Positions 47,101 through 59,480 of a stretch of DNA of 64,000 nucleotides are shown here, one piece after another; within the stretch, counting starts at the first letter, position 1; each line of letters starts with the position of its first letter. The notes beneath the pieces are model-generated. The model searched no databases. It was not told the origin of the DNA and worked only from the letters and a program-made list of their open reading frames with translations. Both the position numbers and the translations under genes were made by a program. The stretch is from Nageia nagi. Its lineage: Eukaryota; Pinophyta. The stretch spans positions 19,220,001 to 19,284,000 of the forward strand of contig JBITNC010000001.1 of the NCBI GenBank assembly GCA_050084985.1. Reading direction: 5' to 3'.

Positions 47101-49040
47101 GATGAGAAAGGCGTATCATAATACATGAAATACTAAATGATCTTCTTCTTTTTTGAATTTGACCTTGTCTTTATCAACTAGATATCCATTAAAGTTCAAG
47201 TCATAATTGATCAATTAGTAGAGGCACCCATTTAGATGACCACTCCTCTTAAGATCACCCTCCTTGATGAGGATGTTTTTAAGGTAGATGAGATGAGGAG
47301 ATAGTTGACACATAGGAAGAATATGATATTATCATTTACTTTGATGGATCAAAGTGTGAACAAGGGGAAGGGCCAAAGCTATTTTGTTCACTCCCTAAGG
47401 TGTCCCCATTCCATATTCCTTCAAGCTAGATTTCCCATGTACAAATAATAATGTTGAGTATGAGGCACTTCTTTTGAGTCTTAGGGCTTCCCTATAGTTA
47501 ATATTTGAGTGGTTTTTTATTTGGAGATTCTCAATTAATATTCAATCAGGTATTGGGTATTTATCAATGTCATAATTAAATCCTAAAGACTTATAGAGAA
47601 ATGGCATTGAACTTGTTGAAGTTATTTAAAGCTTATAATATTGAGGTGGCTCCTAGCTCATCCAATAATTTGTGAACACCATGGTATCCCTAGGATCTCT
47701 TATCCCTCCTAATACTCATAGACACATTCAGCATGTTAATATTATGACTTTAAAGTAGTCTATATTTGATTCACCTTTACCTCAAGGTTTACCTATTGCT
47801 TCAATCAATGATATTACTATAAGCATCATGACTTGTTGCACAAGAAGTTACATGAATACATTAAGTGGAATGCCACACCACCTAATTTGTTAGCCAATAA
47901 TAAAAAAAAATGAAGTAAAAGCCTCATGGTATGCTATCCTAGGGTATGTATTCTATAAGTGATCCCATCCTTCAATATCTAGAGCTTTGTGACCAATAGA
48001 TAGCAATCCAAACTTGCCATGATGGCATTTATGGTGGGTACTACAATGGAAAGGCCATTACTAAACATATTCTTAGAATGTGGTATTATTGGTTGACTAT
48101 GGAAAAGGATTGTCAAGATTATGTTTGAAAATGTGTTAAGTGTCAGTAGCATTCTCACTTGTAGTATCTTCCTACTCCGGTACTCAACCCTATTTAATCT
48201 CTATGGCCTTTCTCCTAGTGGGGGATTTGATCTTATCAGGCATTTTGTACCTCCTTCCTCAGGTATACATAAGTTCATAATCACTTTGATTGAGTACTTT
48301 ACCAAGTGGGTCAAGCTGGAGGCCCTAGTGTCCACTATTGGTCTCAATATTGCCAATTTTATAGATACTCACATCACTTATCATTTTGGCATACTACGTA
48401 AGATCATATCAAACAATGAAATGCATTTTAATAATCAATATGTTAGGGTCTTATGCAATGCTTATAACATCCAACATTCCTTCTCTATGTTGTACTACCC
48501 CTAGGGTAATGATTAGGTAGAAGCATCCAATAAAACCATTATTATAGTAAGGCATGAGTGTCTCCCTTATGCCTTGTGGGCCTATTGTACCAGCATTAGA
48601 ACACCCACATGGGCTACCCCATTCTCCTTAGTCTATGGTGCTGAAGTAGTCATGCCCCTTGAGTTAGATATTTCATCTATTAGAGTTTAGTTATAGGTCC
48701 TCATTCCTGATGAGGAGGCTAGACAAGCCAAGTTTGACTAGCTAACCCTTCTTGATGAGTGATGAGTTAATGCCATCCAACATCATAAGGTTTATCAATA
48801 ATGATTGAATCATGTATACAATAAAAAGGTTTGACATAGAGAATTTGAAATTGGTGAATTAGTCCTTAAGAAAATCAACAATAGTCACACCTTGAGAGGC
48901 CACTCAAAGATAAGTTTACACCTAATTGGTTAGAGCCTTATATCATTAAGAAGAAATTTGGCATAGGTGCTTATCATTTGTAGATCTAGAGGGCCATGAA
49001 GAGATGGATCTGATTAATATCCTCCATCTTCATCCATTCT
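44139..49040 (+). pseudogene. Element C pol: PR, RT (core deleted), RNase H, archaeal-type RNase H, integrase
   Basis: Decayed plus-strand pol. Protease: MLIDNGLSINVISSIAFERL (from 44477), then LLLGQPWIEDMEAI. RT: N-terminal part GKLVEVNINDDLENPKMVYL (46087) to IKEEI.KLLDTKFVHV, then DDFTLPNIDTLVENMI, jumping directly to INKLLGFIISKRGIKFDPKK (about 46570). The central RT core with the YxDD motif, about 100 residues, is missing. Gypsy RNase H: YELHYVYIERVCLALVFASK (about 46975). Archaeal-type RNase H: IIIYFDGSKCEQGEG (47330), in the usual Tat position. Integrase: HDGIYGGYYNGKAITKHILR with C..C (about 48010-48140), the core FIITLIEYFTKWVKLEALVS (48270), and a C-terminal part near 48930. Numerous stops and frameshifts. 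Non-functional. Confidence 0.85.
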
Positions 49041-52000
49041 ACATTTAATTTGCTTTGCTTATAGTGTATTTGTCTATTGTTGTGTGTTTATCTTTTATTT
49101 TTTGGCTTAGTTCATTTATGCTTGCATCTCATCCCATTATCTTGGCTTTATTTGTCATAGTATGTTATCCTATTCTAGTTACTCATTCATCTATCCTAGG
49201 TGTCAAGGGTTGGCTTATGTGCAGTCATTCCCTTGGGCTTAGGTGTGTGTATCACTTATTTTATTTCACCACCATATTTTCTTTTTGATCATGTCATTAG
49301 GAGTTGATACTTAGATGGTTCTCCACGTTTTAGTGTCATCCTATCTTTTTTGGGTGATGGAGGCCACCGTAACTCATATCCCTATCACATGTTAGTCCTT
49401 GTATCATTGTGTTGTTCCTATCTTTTGGTATCATATTACATTTATCATGTTCTTTCTTACTTTTCATCCTCATCAAGGTTGGGTCTATTAGACATTATCT
49501 TCATCCTACAATGAAGCAAGTACAATCTTAGACATGCATAAAATTCAACCCTAAAATAACTCAATTGGATCAGGTTATCTACTTTCATTGGTGTTTATTG
49601 CTCATCTTACCTTGTTATCTTTTCTTGTTCTTGTTTTTTGTGTTGAGTCCTTTGTATTCTACTCGCATAAATACCCCATCCCTAGCATTTTTACGTCTAT
49701 CTAGGTCACTTGTCACCACACATGATCCATGGATTTCTCGATGAGGATACAACCACTTGTGTCTCAATCACCATATCAGATTTTTTGACACATCACTCCC
49801 TTGAGATTGATCATAGGCTACATACTATCATGGTTTATAAGGGAAATATCCTATGACCTCATTGTGATTAGTGACCTTAGTCGACTTGTGTCAATACAGT
49901 GATGTAGACATTTTTGTTCCTCATTTTATCTTCATATGTTTCTTTTATGATGTTTTTGAGATCTTGGTATTTTCATTTGTACTTTTGTTGCTTTCTATGC
50001 ATTTTCATCATGTTTCATCATTTTTTCATTTTATCAAAGTTTGGTTTTATTTATCCTTTGAAACTAAGTTCTAATGTTGATAGTTTGATAAATGGTTAGT
50101 TTTACTAGTTTCATACTCATTTAGATGTCATCAAGAAGTTGGTTTTTTCATTTTCAATCATGTCTTGCCTATTTTTTTGGATTCTAAAGTTGGCCCTTCG
50201 TGCTTATGTGCCTGAGTGCCTTAGCATGTCGACCTAGGTCACACTATCATTATAATTTATCATATGATCATATTTCACCTGATTAGGTCCTATCATATCA
50301 TATCATACCATTTTGAGTCATTTCGTTATCATTTCATCACTATTTTGTTTTAGGGACAAATTTCCTAAAATTCAAACCTTATAAAAATTGGCTATTTGAT
50401 TTTTCATTTTGATGTGTCAAATGAGGTCTATTTTTATATTTGTATTTCCTAGTCCTTCATCGATATAAATACAGTTAGCATGTCAAGTTTCATATCCCAG
50501 TCTCATTATTTAACCAATTTTTGTAAACCATTTTTGAGGTTGCTCATAATAGTGCACTTTCAATGGGCACTAAAAGGTTGTCACTTAGTCCAATTATCCT
50601 TCTATTTTGATTTTGAAAATGGGTCAAATGACCTCCATTTTTCAAACCATTTGATCCTACATCTAGATCGTATAACTATTTATCATATCATCAAGGTCAT
50701 TTGTCAAATCATCAACATGGTACATTTGTGGTGGTTTGTTGAATTTCATAATTTTTCACTTTTTCCAAAGTGTCATTTGTTCTTTGTTTCAATTTGAGCT
50801 CAATTTAATTTCATTTTGGTAATGTTGTGACTATGTTTATCATTATGTTTGTCTTGATCAGTGTTAATCAGTTCTATCATGGGAGTCTTTTTTCCTTACT
50901 CCTGCCTCATTTTATGCATTATTGTGGAAATTTTTTGATAAGATTCTAATAGAATTTTAGCTTATTTTTCTTGATTTTTGTGTGTCTTGGTTAGTTTCTT
51001 ATGTTATTTTACATCATTTAGTTACATTCTATTGCATGTTTTGTAATTCTTTCTCAATGATTATACATTCATTTTCTTTATTAACATTTTGTGTGTTTGT
51101 TCATTATCTTGTTGTCTATCATTATCATTATTTAATTATTATTTTATCATTATATTTATCTTTTTTGATTATGAATACAAGTTTGTTACCATGTGATGTG
51201 ATTAGGCATACAAGTCCATTTTTAAGTCTGTATTTTAGGTTCATTTTAGGCTTGTCACATGCATATATAGTCACATTCATTTCATAAAGCATATAAGTTT
51301 GTACATCCATCACATTCATGACACAAGTATGCATAAACAAGGTAGTCCAAGTCAATCTCATATATCATATAGTATAACCATGAGCCACATCCATGTACAT
51401 ACATAAGCAATGAGTCCAGTACATGTCTATATCAAAATACGCATGTGTCACAATCCATAGATAATGTATAATATCCAATGTTTATCAAAATATACATAAG
51501 TCAAAATGAATGTACAATGTCCATCCATGTCTATACAATAAGTGTCTATACATAAGTGTCTGTCAAAAGTACAATGATAAATTTGTGTCAAAGTTTCATT
51601 TGGTATATATTTTTATGTGTTAGTCTTGGTTAGTTAGTTTGTTAAGTCTATCTCAAAGTTAGTGATCTCTATGTCTAAATCAATCCTACATGTCCCTTAG
51701 GATGCATTTTCAAATTTTTTCTAAGTCTACATTTTACATTTTTCAATATCTTTGTCTTAATCAAAATCATCCTTGTCAAGGGCGATTGGGTTAACCTAGT
51801 CATCGAGGTCATGGATGATTGTCATAATCATCCATCACCAGGATGACCCCATATCAAATTGCCCAAGATCGGGATGATTTACAGACATCTAAATTTGAAA
51901 AAAATACCAACATCTATATGTGCAATTAAAACTTTCAAAAAAAATTCTAACATATGCATCTAGCTACTTTAAATTAATCATATAGTCATCCAAGGGCTTG

Positions 52001-52795
52001 TTTCTATCCTCACTGTTATAACATTCAACATAAAATGGCATAATCCGTATTTAGGATTTATCCTTATGATGTTATTCTTTGCATTTGTTATGCTATAAGG
52101 TTTTTTTTAGTTTTAATGGTCAAGTTTTTATCTCCTTCCTATGTACTATTTAATTTAATGGTTATCTTTAATTAACTGTATAATGTCCTTGCTATAAAAC
52201 ACATGGTTAATTACTACATAAATTAATTAAACAAAACAAATAGGTTTTTAGGGGTAGGCACCAACCTTTTTTAGTGGTGGTTCATTTCTACTAGGTGGCC
52301 CCCCTCCTTGACCTACAATCACCATTATGTTTGATCCTTATCACTTGCTTTGTCATTATCACCATTATCCAGCTTGATCATTTTTCACTCAATAAACTTG
52401 CATCATAATAGTAAGCAAATAGTAAAAATAGTTAAATTCCAAAAGTGTCATAGTCCAAATAACTAGGTCAAAATGTCATTTTTGCTTTTTATTTTTCTTT
52501 TTTTCCCTAACCTATTTGTTTGGATGACTTGCAATCACCAAGATGATTTGCTATTCCATACATCACTTTGTAAACCTTTGGTTGTGATCATCATTTCTTG
52601 CTTTATTTAGTCAAATGATCAAGCATCTTGTCTTGTCATCCATCACACCTTCCCATTGGAGGGGGAGAACTTCACACATAATTTCAAACTAATCAAATTT
52701 CTTATTTTTAGTAGGTACATTATTGAACTTCATCAGGGGCATGTCAGATGCATGGTCAACTCTTCTTGCATCATGAATGTTCATTATGTGATTAT
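49041..52795 (+). other. Element C 3' region (T-rich, non-coding)
   Basis: About 3.8 kb of T-rich sequence after integrase. Open frames of 60-105 codons here are hydrophobic by composition only (Phe/Leu/Ser from T-rich codons), and I do not accept any as genes. A long 3' region is common in Tat/Ogre elements. Confidence 0.55.
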
Positions 52796-53112
52796 AGGTT
52801 CAACATGATGGATTGGTAATAAACATATTTTGACATCATCATATCTAACATGATCAATATAGGTTGACATAATGGATTGGTAATAAACATATTTTGATAT
52901 CATCATACCTGACATGGTCACTATAGGTTGACATGATGGAGTGGAAATCATCATATTCTAACATCATCATGTTTGAAAAGGTCATTGTATTTCACATGGT
53001 GGATTAGAAATAAACACATTATGACATCATTATGTTCAACATTATCAATTTAGCATGACATTATTGATTGGTGATCAATATATTCAAACATCATCATGCT
53101 CAACTAAGTCAT
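52796..53112 (+). repeat. Five tandem copies of a 62-65 bp unit in C
   Basis: Units begin near 52796, 52860, 52924, 52988 and 53050 and share TAGGTTGACATGATGGATTG, AATAAACATATTTTGACATC and ATCATG.TCAACATG-like ends. Divergence increases toward the 3' side. Confidence 0.88.
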
Positions 53113-53563
53113 TCTTGTGCAAGCAATGTATGCCTACATGCTACAATTCCATGCCTGGTAGGTATGCATGCCTACAATCACCCTTTGATTGCTAGGGCAA
53201 AGTAGAGTTAGAAACCCTTCAACTATTGGAGTAAAGCAAAGATCAAATTTCCCTTTCAATACTTAGATTAAATTTTTGCTTTCTCATTTACTAGCTTCCT
53301 AATCTACTTGTCAAAATTTTTCATAGGTCCATTATCATGAGATCTAATTTCATCTTATATGGCCTATCATGTGCGAAAACAAAACTTCAATGGATCCTCA
53401 TGGTGCTTAATTTCATCTTATATGGCATGTCATCCATCGAAACTAGATTAAGGTTGAGTGATTAGGATAATCTTATATGGCCTTTATGCATCATCACTCT
53501 TCATAACATAAAATTAGGAATCACAATATTAAACCCAGATGATTCCCAAAGAGCTAAACACAA
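53113..53563 (+). other. Element C sequence before the 3' LTR
   Basis: Non-coding, with two copies of TAATTTCATCTTATATGGC-like sequence (about 53348 and 53408). No convincing polypurine tract; CCCAAAGAGCTAAACACAA (about 53546) is the best candidate. Confidence 0.4.
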
Positions 53564-54746
53564 TGCATATTTCTTTTTGATAGGGTTACATTGATATTTT
53601 GGCATATATCATGTGTTACATTATCATGTTGAACTAACATGTGTTTTGGAGGTCCTTCAACTAGACTAATTGACTCAATCTTAGCCTTTTACTTTTGCTA
53701 ACACCTTTGGTTCTAGTCACCTAAATGACTTGTTAGTTGCCTAGATGATCCTAAAGATTCATAGTCATCTAGATGATTTTAACTAAGCATTATAAAAGTC
53801 AAATGGCACACATTTCAAGCTTCTTCTTTGATTTTCACACTCTGACACATACAAACTCTATGACTCTTTGCATTTTCTAGTGCATGTACCAGAGCTTTGT
53901 GAGATCATTATGAAGGATACATCATATCAAAATATTCCTCTATACATATTGGGGCCTACTTCTCCATAATAAATGGATTGATGTACTTTTAACTATTTGA
54001 GATTTGTTTGAGATATTAATATTTTCTTTCACTACTATTTATAAATTTTAATATCAATCCATTATTGATTAAAGCATGTATCCTTTTATTTAAATTTATA
54101 CTTGCATTTATGTGATATATAGGCATTTATCTAGGCTAATTACATCCTAGGTTTAGGCTAGGGTTGACCTTTAAGGTCCAAATCCTAGGGTTGCAATCTT
54201 TGTTGATGTACTTGCATTCTTTGCTTAGATCTACTATTATTAGCTTTGAATTTTAATTATTCTTGTCATACATTATCATTTAATTGGATCTTTGAACACA
54301 CATTGCATTTTATCAAAACTTTAACATCATTTATCAATTTAGCATAGATCTATTATCTACATTTGCCAATTGTCTTTGTATAAGCATTTAGGCATTGATC
54401 TTTATAATTCTAGAACACATTTGCATTATAGGCATTGATATCTTTGTGAACATCCATTTGACTATGGACTAAGGGGATCTACAACCTTGTAGAGTTGGGG
54501 TTATACTCATTTTGGACAATCACAAGGTCCAAAGGACTTGTGATTTGAGGTCCCCTTTGATCTTTGTTATTTCCTTTTTAGATATGAGGACATATTGGTA
54601 TCATTAAATACTAAGGACCATTTCTAAACCTTGCTTTCATCATATTACCACATCATAATTTAGCAAAGTTAGAATTGAACAACTTGAATTTTTGGAGTGC
54701 TCATGAATGGCTTAAATGTTTCAAGTGTTAGGGTTTGAGGTGTTCA
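53564..54746 (+). repeat. Element C 3' LTR
   Basis: Pairs with 30965-32157. The hairpins are conserved at 54478-54493 and 54518-54545. The end GGTGTTCA corresponds to GGTGTTAACA in the 5' copy. Confidence 0.85.
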
Positions 54747-55256
54747 AAATAAGACATTGCCTAAGGTAAGAGAAATGTTTTTTGGAAAAATATAAGCATT
54801 AACATTTGGATTTAGGTAGATTTTTCAAATGATTAGTTCATATTTTAGATTGTTAATATCAAAAATGGTAGAAATTTTAGTTTTTGGGTAGTTTTGGTTG
54901 AAATTACTAAGATACGCTGCTTAGTATAGAAAGAAATTTGATATTTATATTATTTTTCATAGTCTTGTTTCAATGAATTTAGTCCAAAAAGAGGTTAGTT
55001 GCTCTAATATTTTTGAAATTCCTTTGTGCTTGGGAACTTAAAAAAATCAAGCCAATAAGGTTAAATTCTCATCCTTTGCTCTGCATAATATTTTAGCCTT
55101 AACATTATTACAATATTTTTTAATGCTTCATGATTTTATAATAAAATGATGTTATTTCTTATCATATCTTGATTATCATATATATATTTTTCATAGTCAT
55201 CTCATCATTGGTCTCTCTATAAGGTAGGGACACTCTTATCATTGGTTTCTATGTTT

Positions 55257-55985
55257 GATCTTTTTCACATCATGCATGTCTTTTCCATTTATTGTAACTA
55301 AATTTATAACAAAACTAAGGTATGATCTCAATGACATCGTTGTGTTCTAAGCAACATTGCATTACAAGGGTAAAATTTAGTCATTTTCATAAAATATGCT
55401 TTTTTGTAATGGTAATAAAATGAGAAAGGTAATTCATTACTTACTTTTCTATGCATGTTATTTATCATAAGTTGTTTTCATATCATACATCCTTAATGTG
55501 ATGCTTATCAGTATATATTTTTTTCTATCATGCTTATCATTGGATGATTTTCAATATATCATGTTTATCATAACATATCTTATCATAGTTATTATATGAT
55601 GCTTATCGATACATATTCAAAAGGTGAGGCATGTTATTTCTTTGAGGTAAGTCCTCTTAAGTGGGGAAAAATATTTGATTTATTATCATTGGTATATGCT
55701 TTAAGATATTATAATGATCTCAATATATGAGATGTATAGCTTTCATTGTGATAATTGATACATTTAAAATGATTCTATGTTTGATCATTTTTCATGTTAT
55801 ACATGCATGTTCCATTTCTTATAATGAACTTTTTAGAAAAATTACAAATGATCCTAGTGATGTCATTATGTTCCAAGTGACATTGTTGTGTTACAAGGAT
55901 AAAAATAAGTCATTTATGTAAAATATGCTTTTCTATAACAATAAGTATTTGAAAAAGGTGATTCATTTACTTACTTGCATTTCTT
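55257..55985 (+). repeat. Two diverged copies of a ~200-bp block, ~520 bp apart
   Basis: Both copies contain TATGTTTGATC, TGCATGT.TTCCATTT, a GTGTTACAAGG-like word, AGTCATTT and AAAATATGCTTTT, followed by TTCATT.ACTTACTT. Confidence 0.75.
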
Positions 55986-56236
55986 ATCATGATTTTCATA
56001 TCAAACTTAATTTATTTTTTAAGTAAAATTATTTACATATCATGCTTTATCACATACATGTTCATATCATACTTATCATGTTTTCAAAAATACTTATCAT
56101 ATCATATAATGCTTATCATACATTACTTATCATAGCTATTAAATGATGCTTATCATATATCTGGTTACTATATCTTATCATGCTTATCATTGAATGCTTT
56201 ACATATTATGCTTATAATATCATATTATTATTGATA

Positions 56237-56530
56237 TTATCATTAGTATCTCTATAAAGGAATGACAACCTTATCAAAATCCATAGAAACATGATGGCTT
56301 GGAGGTCCAAGTTTGTCAAATTCTTATCATTTGTTCCTCTATGAGGGAGGGATGTTACATTGAAGCTCTATAATGAGGGTCATTATTATAAAAAAATGCA
56401 TGGAAACATGGTGTCTTGGGAAACCAAGTTGATCACTCTTATCATTTAGTGCCTTTGTAAGGAAGGGCCATTCTTATCAAAATCCATGGTAACATGGTGG
56501 CTTGGGAAACCAAGTTGATCAATAAATTGG
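56237..56530 (+). repeat. Three tandem copies of a ~90-115 bp unit in A
   Basis: Each copy has TTATCATT, a CTCTATAAGG-like word, then GGAAACATGGTGGCTTGGGA and CCAAGTTGATC. Confidence 0.8.
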
Positions 56531-56548
56531 TTATCTATTCTCATACTC

Positions 56549-56882
56549 TTGGTGGGTAAGCCACCAAGGACAAGTTTGATTTCTTATTTACTATGCTTTA
56601 GGATATTTTTCTCATAAAGGTCTGCCAATATATTTAAAAAGCTAATGAGATTTATATAATGTTATGCTTTAGGACATCTTTGTTATAAAGATATACCAAA
56701 ATCTTTTAAAAGCTAATAAGATTTGTGAAGCACTATGTTTTAGAACAATATTTATAGAGATATGCTAAGGTTTTTGTGAGATAACAAGGCTTATATGAGC
56801 TAAAATGCCTCATCCCTTATGGTAAGGCACTCTCTTCAAATCATTTTGGTGGGTAATCCACCAAGGACAGGTTTCATATCTT
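56549..56882 (+). repeat. Three ~72-bp tandem copies flanked by a paired GGTGGGTAAGCCACC motif
   Basis: The units (GCTTTAGGA.AT.TTT.T, then AAAGCTAATAAGATTT) lie at about 56590, 56662 and 56736. TTGGTGGGTAAGCCACCAAG at 56549 and TTGGTGGGTAATCCACCAAG at about 56846 bracket them, and each of these is itself an inverted repeat. Confidence 0.78.
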
Positions 56883-57185
56883 CTTCTCTTATGATATTCA
56901 TATCATATAATGGTTAAATATTTGAGATATTTTATGGAAAATATTTCTTGTTTAAGTGGATTATAGGTTCCTTTATCTTTTTCTTAGGTTGCTCCTATGA
57001 TGAGAATTCCACCATGTCGTAACCGACCAAAGAGGATGCATAATACTAGTGAAAATTAGGGCATCCAAAGCTGTCATTGTGAAAAAATTAGGGAGTATTT
57101 TCTTACTTTTCTTGTTATACTTTGAATTTATGCTTTGATTATATTTTATCCCAAAAGCATCAAAACATATTCAAATTGAGGCATT

Positions 57186-57846
57186 TGTTAACACCTAAAA
57201 AGGAATTTTAATTTAATTCAAATACCATTTTAGGTATTTGAAATAATTTATTTAATTAATTAAATAAATGCTCTTATCATTATGCACACTTATCTACCTT
57301 TATATTTTATGATAATAGGTCGACTTGCATCACCATAAGCTCAAGAAGGAGCCTTGACACTAGACCTATTATTTATAAAGGTGTAAGGGTTATGCATGAG
57401 AAATCATGGATATGGAATCTTTGATAGGTGGTAATATACTTATGTCATTCTTAACTAATGTTTCTTAACATCACCTATCATATCTGGATTTTGTTATACT
57501 CAAATCTTACTTGCATTCCTAATATACTATTTCACTGTATTGATGCTTGCAACCTAACCCTTGAGCAGGAATCTCGATAATCACAAAATATCATGGGTCC
57601 TTATGTGGAAATAACCTAGTAGCACCTATCGATTCATGATAGATTTAAGGGTCTCACTTTCTAGAGTAGTTTGTCATTATCCTATCTTGAGTGAATATGA
57701 CATCTAATTTATGATTAAAAGTATGTAAGTCATTTAAAATTTAGGTATGTAAGTCATTGTTATTGTTATTCACTGCTATTTAATCATAATTTGACTAAAT
57801 TGAATATATTAAATAACCTTAATTAATTATTATTTTGGTTATAATA
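57186..57846 (+). repeat. Element A 3' LTR
   Basis: 661 bp starting TGTTAACACCTAAAAAGG, the same first nine bases as the LTR of D. The 3' half matches 19909-20294. It marks the right edge of the nested retroelement block. Confidence 0.75.
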
Positions 57847-58279
57847 GAATATACAAAAACATATTTTAGCTCCATAAAAACATCTTGGTATTTGTATCCA
57901 TAGATAGTACAAAATTTGCATAAACCTAAAAAGAAACTATTATATAGAATTTGGGCCTAGATGGACCATGCACATATAGACACAAGCTAATAGAATGATT
58001 CCAAACAAAATAATTACATAAAATGATAAAGGAAAGAGTAAAATATAATTAAGAGTTGTTCTACTCCATTCATACTTTTGTTCATCAAGTATTTTCTAAT
58101 TTTCTTAAGTATTTATGTCTTCATCTCTGCGATTTTTTACCTCTTTCTCTAGATCTTTACTCTACAATTATACAAATTCCTAAAAAATAGTTCAATACAA
58201 TGAATTTACAGTATTGAAAAATAAGGCTTGCAAGAATACCATATCAATATACATAGGCAGTTGCATTATTAAATATATT
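57847..58279. other. Host flank, no gene seen
   Basis: AT-rich sequence between element A and the PPR pseudogene. Its right part, from about 58070, may include degraded coding sequence beyond the DYW end, but I cannot read it. Confidence 0.4.
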
Positions 58280-59480
58280 GCAACAATCTAGGATATAAAC
58301 TTGGTTGTAATATGCTAGTCATTGCATACTTGAGGATTCTTCACAATTCTAATAATGATTCCAAGGGAAGTATTTAACAACCTAAACATAATTTCCAACT
58401 TCTCCCTATGTTGGTAGAGAAGTAATTCTTTATTTTCCACCTCCATATCCTAGAACATAGGTATTGTAATTGGAATATAACCCACTGCCTTCATCTCACT
58501 TGATAATTTTTCCAATTTTCAAAAGATATCCTCCATTTTTGGGTGTGATTTTTATCCTACAAGAAAGTAAATTTCAATCCAACCACATCTAGTTTTCTTA
58601 ATAATTCCTCTATTTTCCATTGATGTCATTACTCTTTGAACATAATCCCATCTACCTACTTTAGAATAAATATTTGATGAAAAACCATTTTCAACTACTC
58701 TTTGATGGATGCCCATACCTTATTCTAAAGCTTCCATGGTGGCACATGCTAGAAGAATGTTGACAAAGGTTGTAGATTTTGAATTTACACTTGATAATTA
58801 CATCTGATTAAAAGTATTTTGATCCTTAAAATTTAGAAAACTCATTTTGTACATATCCTATGATCAATGCAATCCATGAAATTATATTTGAACCATGTAT
58901 CTTGACAAACAATCCTAGGCCTTATGTATTTTTCTACAATTTGCGTACATGCCTATCAGGGAACTGACAACCACAACATTCGATGAAAAAATATTTTCAT
59001 GTAATCTTTAATGTATGTCCATACCTTCTTTTAGAGCTCCCATGGTGGCACATGCTGGAAGAATGTTGGAAAAGGTTGCAAAGTTTGAGTTTGCACCTAA
59101 TAATTTTATCTACTTAAAATTCTCTAGATATTCTACGATCATTGCATTTCATGATACTACATTTTGATGGTATTTTGCCAAATAATTTATGGTCCTTTCA
59201 ATGTATCAAATAATTCGTGGGCATTGTGTATTCTTCCACATTTTTCATACATATCTATTAGGGTTCTAACAACCACAACATTCCATGAAAAATTATTTTC
59301 AACTACTTTTTGATGGATTTCCATACTTTCTTATATAGCTCCCATAATGGTACATGTTGAAAGAATGTTGGAAAGGATTACATAGTCTAGCTTTACATCT
59401 GATAAATGGCATTTGGTTAAAAATCTCTAGGGCCTTTTTAGCAAATTCTTTATAAATTAACTGTGAGCTTTAGATACCAT
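58280..59480 (-). pseudogene. DYW-class pentatricopeptide repeat (PPR) pseudogene fragment
   Basis: Minus strand. Intact relatives act in organelle RNA editing. Readable: LSNILSTCTIMGAI, ESMEIHQKVVENNFSWNVVV, RTLIDMYEKCGRIHNAHELF, then two further repeat blocks with ACATM.ALE.GM.IHQRVVE, an E-domain KKTRCGWIEI, KSHPKMEDIF.KLEKLSSEM and KAVGYIPI, and the beginning of a DYW region, KELLLYQHREKLEIMFRLLN, TIRIVKN, ITTKFIS.IVA. The block CTCCCAT..TGG.ACATG recurs about every 305-315 bp (59341, 59037, 58730), matching the PLS triplet length of about 102 residues. The zinc and DYW end is missing or unreadable, and many stops and frameshifts are present. The N-terminal part is also absent. Confidence 0.85.

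Larger units (their letters stand above)
30965..54746 (+). mobile_element. Element C: Tat/Ogre-like Ty3/gypsy retrotransposon, plus strand, containing D
   Basis: Long LTRs of about 1.2 kb (about 30965-32157 and 53564-54746) flank a leader, gag (35.4-36.8 kb), protease, RT, RNase H, archaeal-type RNase H and integrase (44.2-49.0 kb), plus a 3' region of about 4.5 kb. Element D interrupts it at 36776-44138; without D it is about 16.4 kb. The 3' LTR ends (GTGTTAACA / GTGTTCA) are clear, while the 5' ends are approximate: TGCAT is my best guess and TGATAGGG (53579) is an alternative. Flanks AAAAA and AAATA could be a target duplication with one mismatch. LTR identity is roughly nine in ten by eye. 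Confidence 0.85.
54747..57185 (+). other. Element A 3' internal region, TTATCAT-rich, with tandem repeats
   Basis: No coding domain. About 2.4 kb with very many TTATCAT words, a duplicated block (55257-55450 similar to 55775-55985) and two tandem-repeat clusters. It ends with a modest purine tract (ATTCAAATTGAGGCATT) against the 3' LTR. Confidence 0.6.
19909..57846 (+). mobile_element. Element A: large LTR retrotransposon host of insertions B, E and C
   Basis: 19909-20294 and about 57507-57846 are two copies of the same LTR tail (shared AACCTTAATTAATTATTATT and ACTTTCTAGAGTAGTT). B interrupts the left copy, and E and C account for most of the sequence between. After excising them, A's own internal sequence is 20295-20977, 23609-about 30964 and about 54747-57185 (roughly 10.5 kb). 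It has no recognisable RT or integrase, so A looks non-autonomous (LARD-like), with a decayed Asp/Lys/Asn-rich ORF at its 5' end and tandem repeats at its 3' end. Confidence 0.7.

Noticed and set aside
49055-51361. Several hydrophobic plus-strand frames of 60-105 codons
   Set aside because: T-rich 3' region of element C; no Met context, no domain, no codon pattern.
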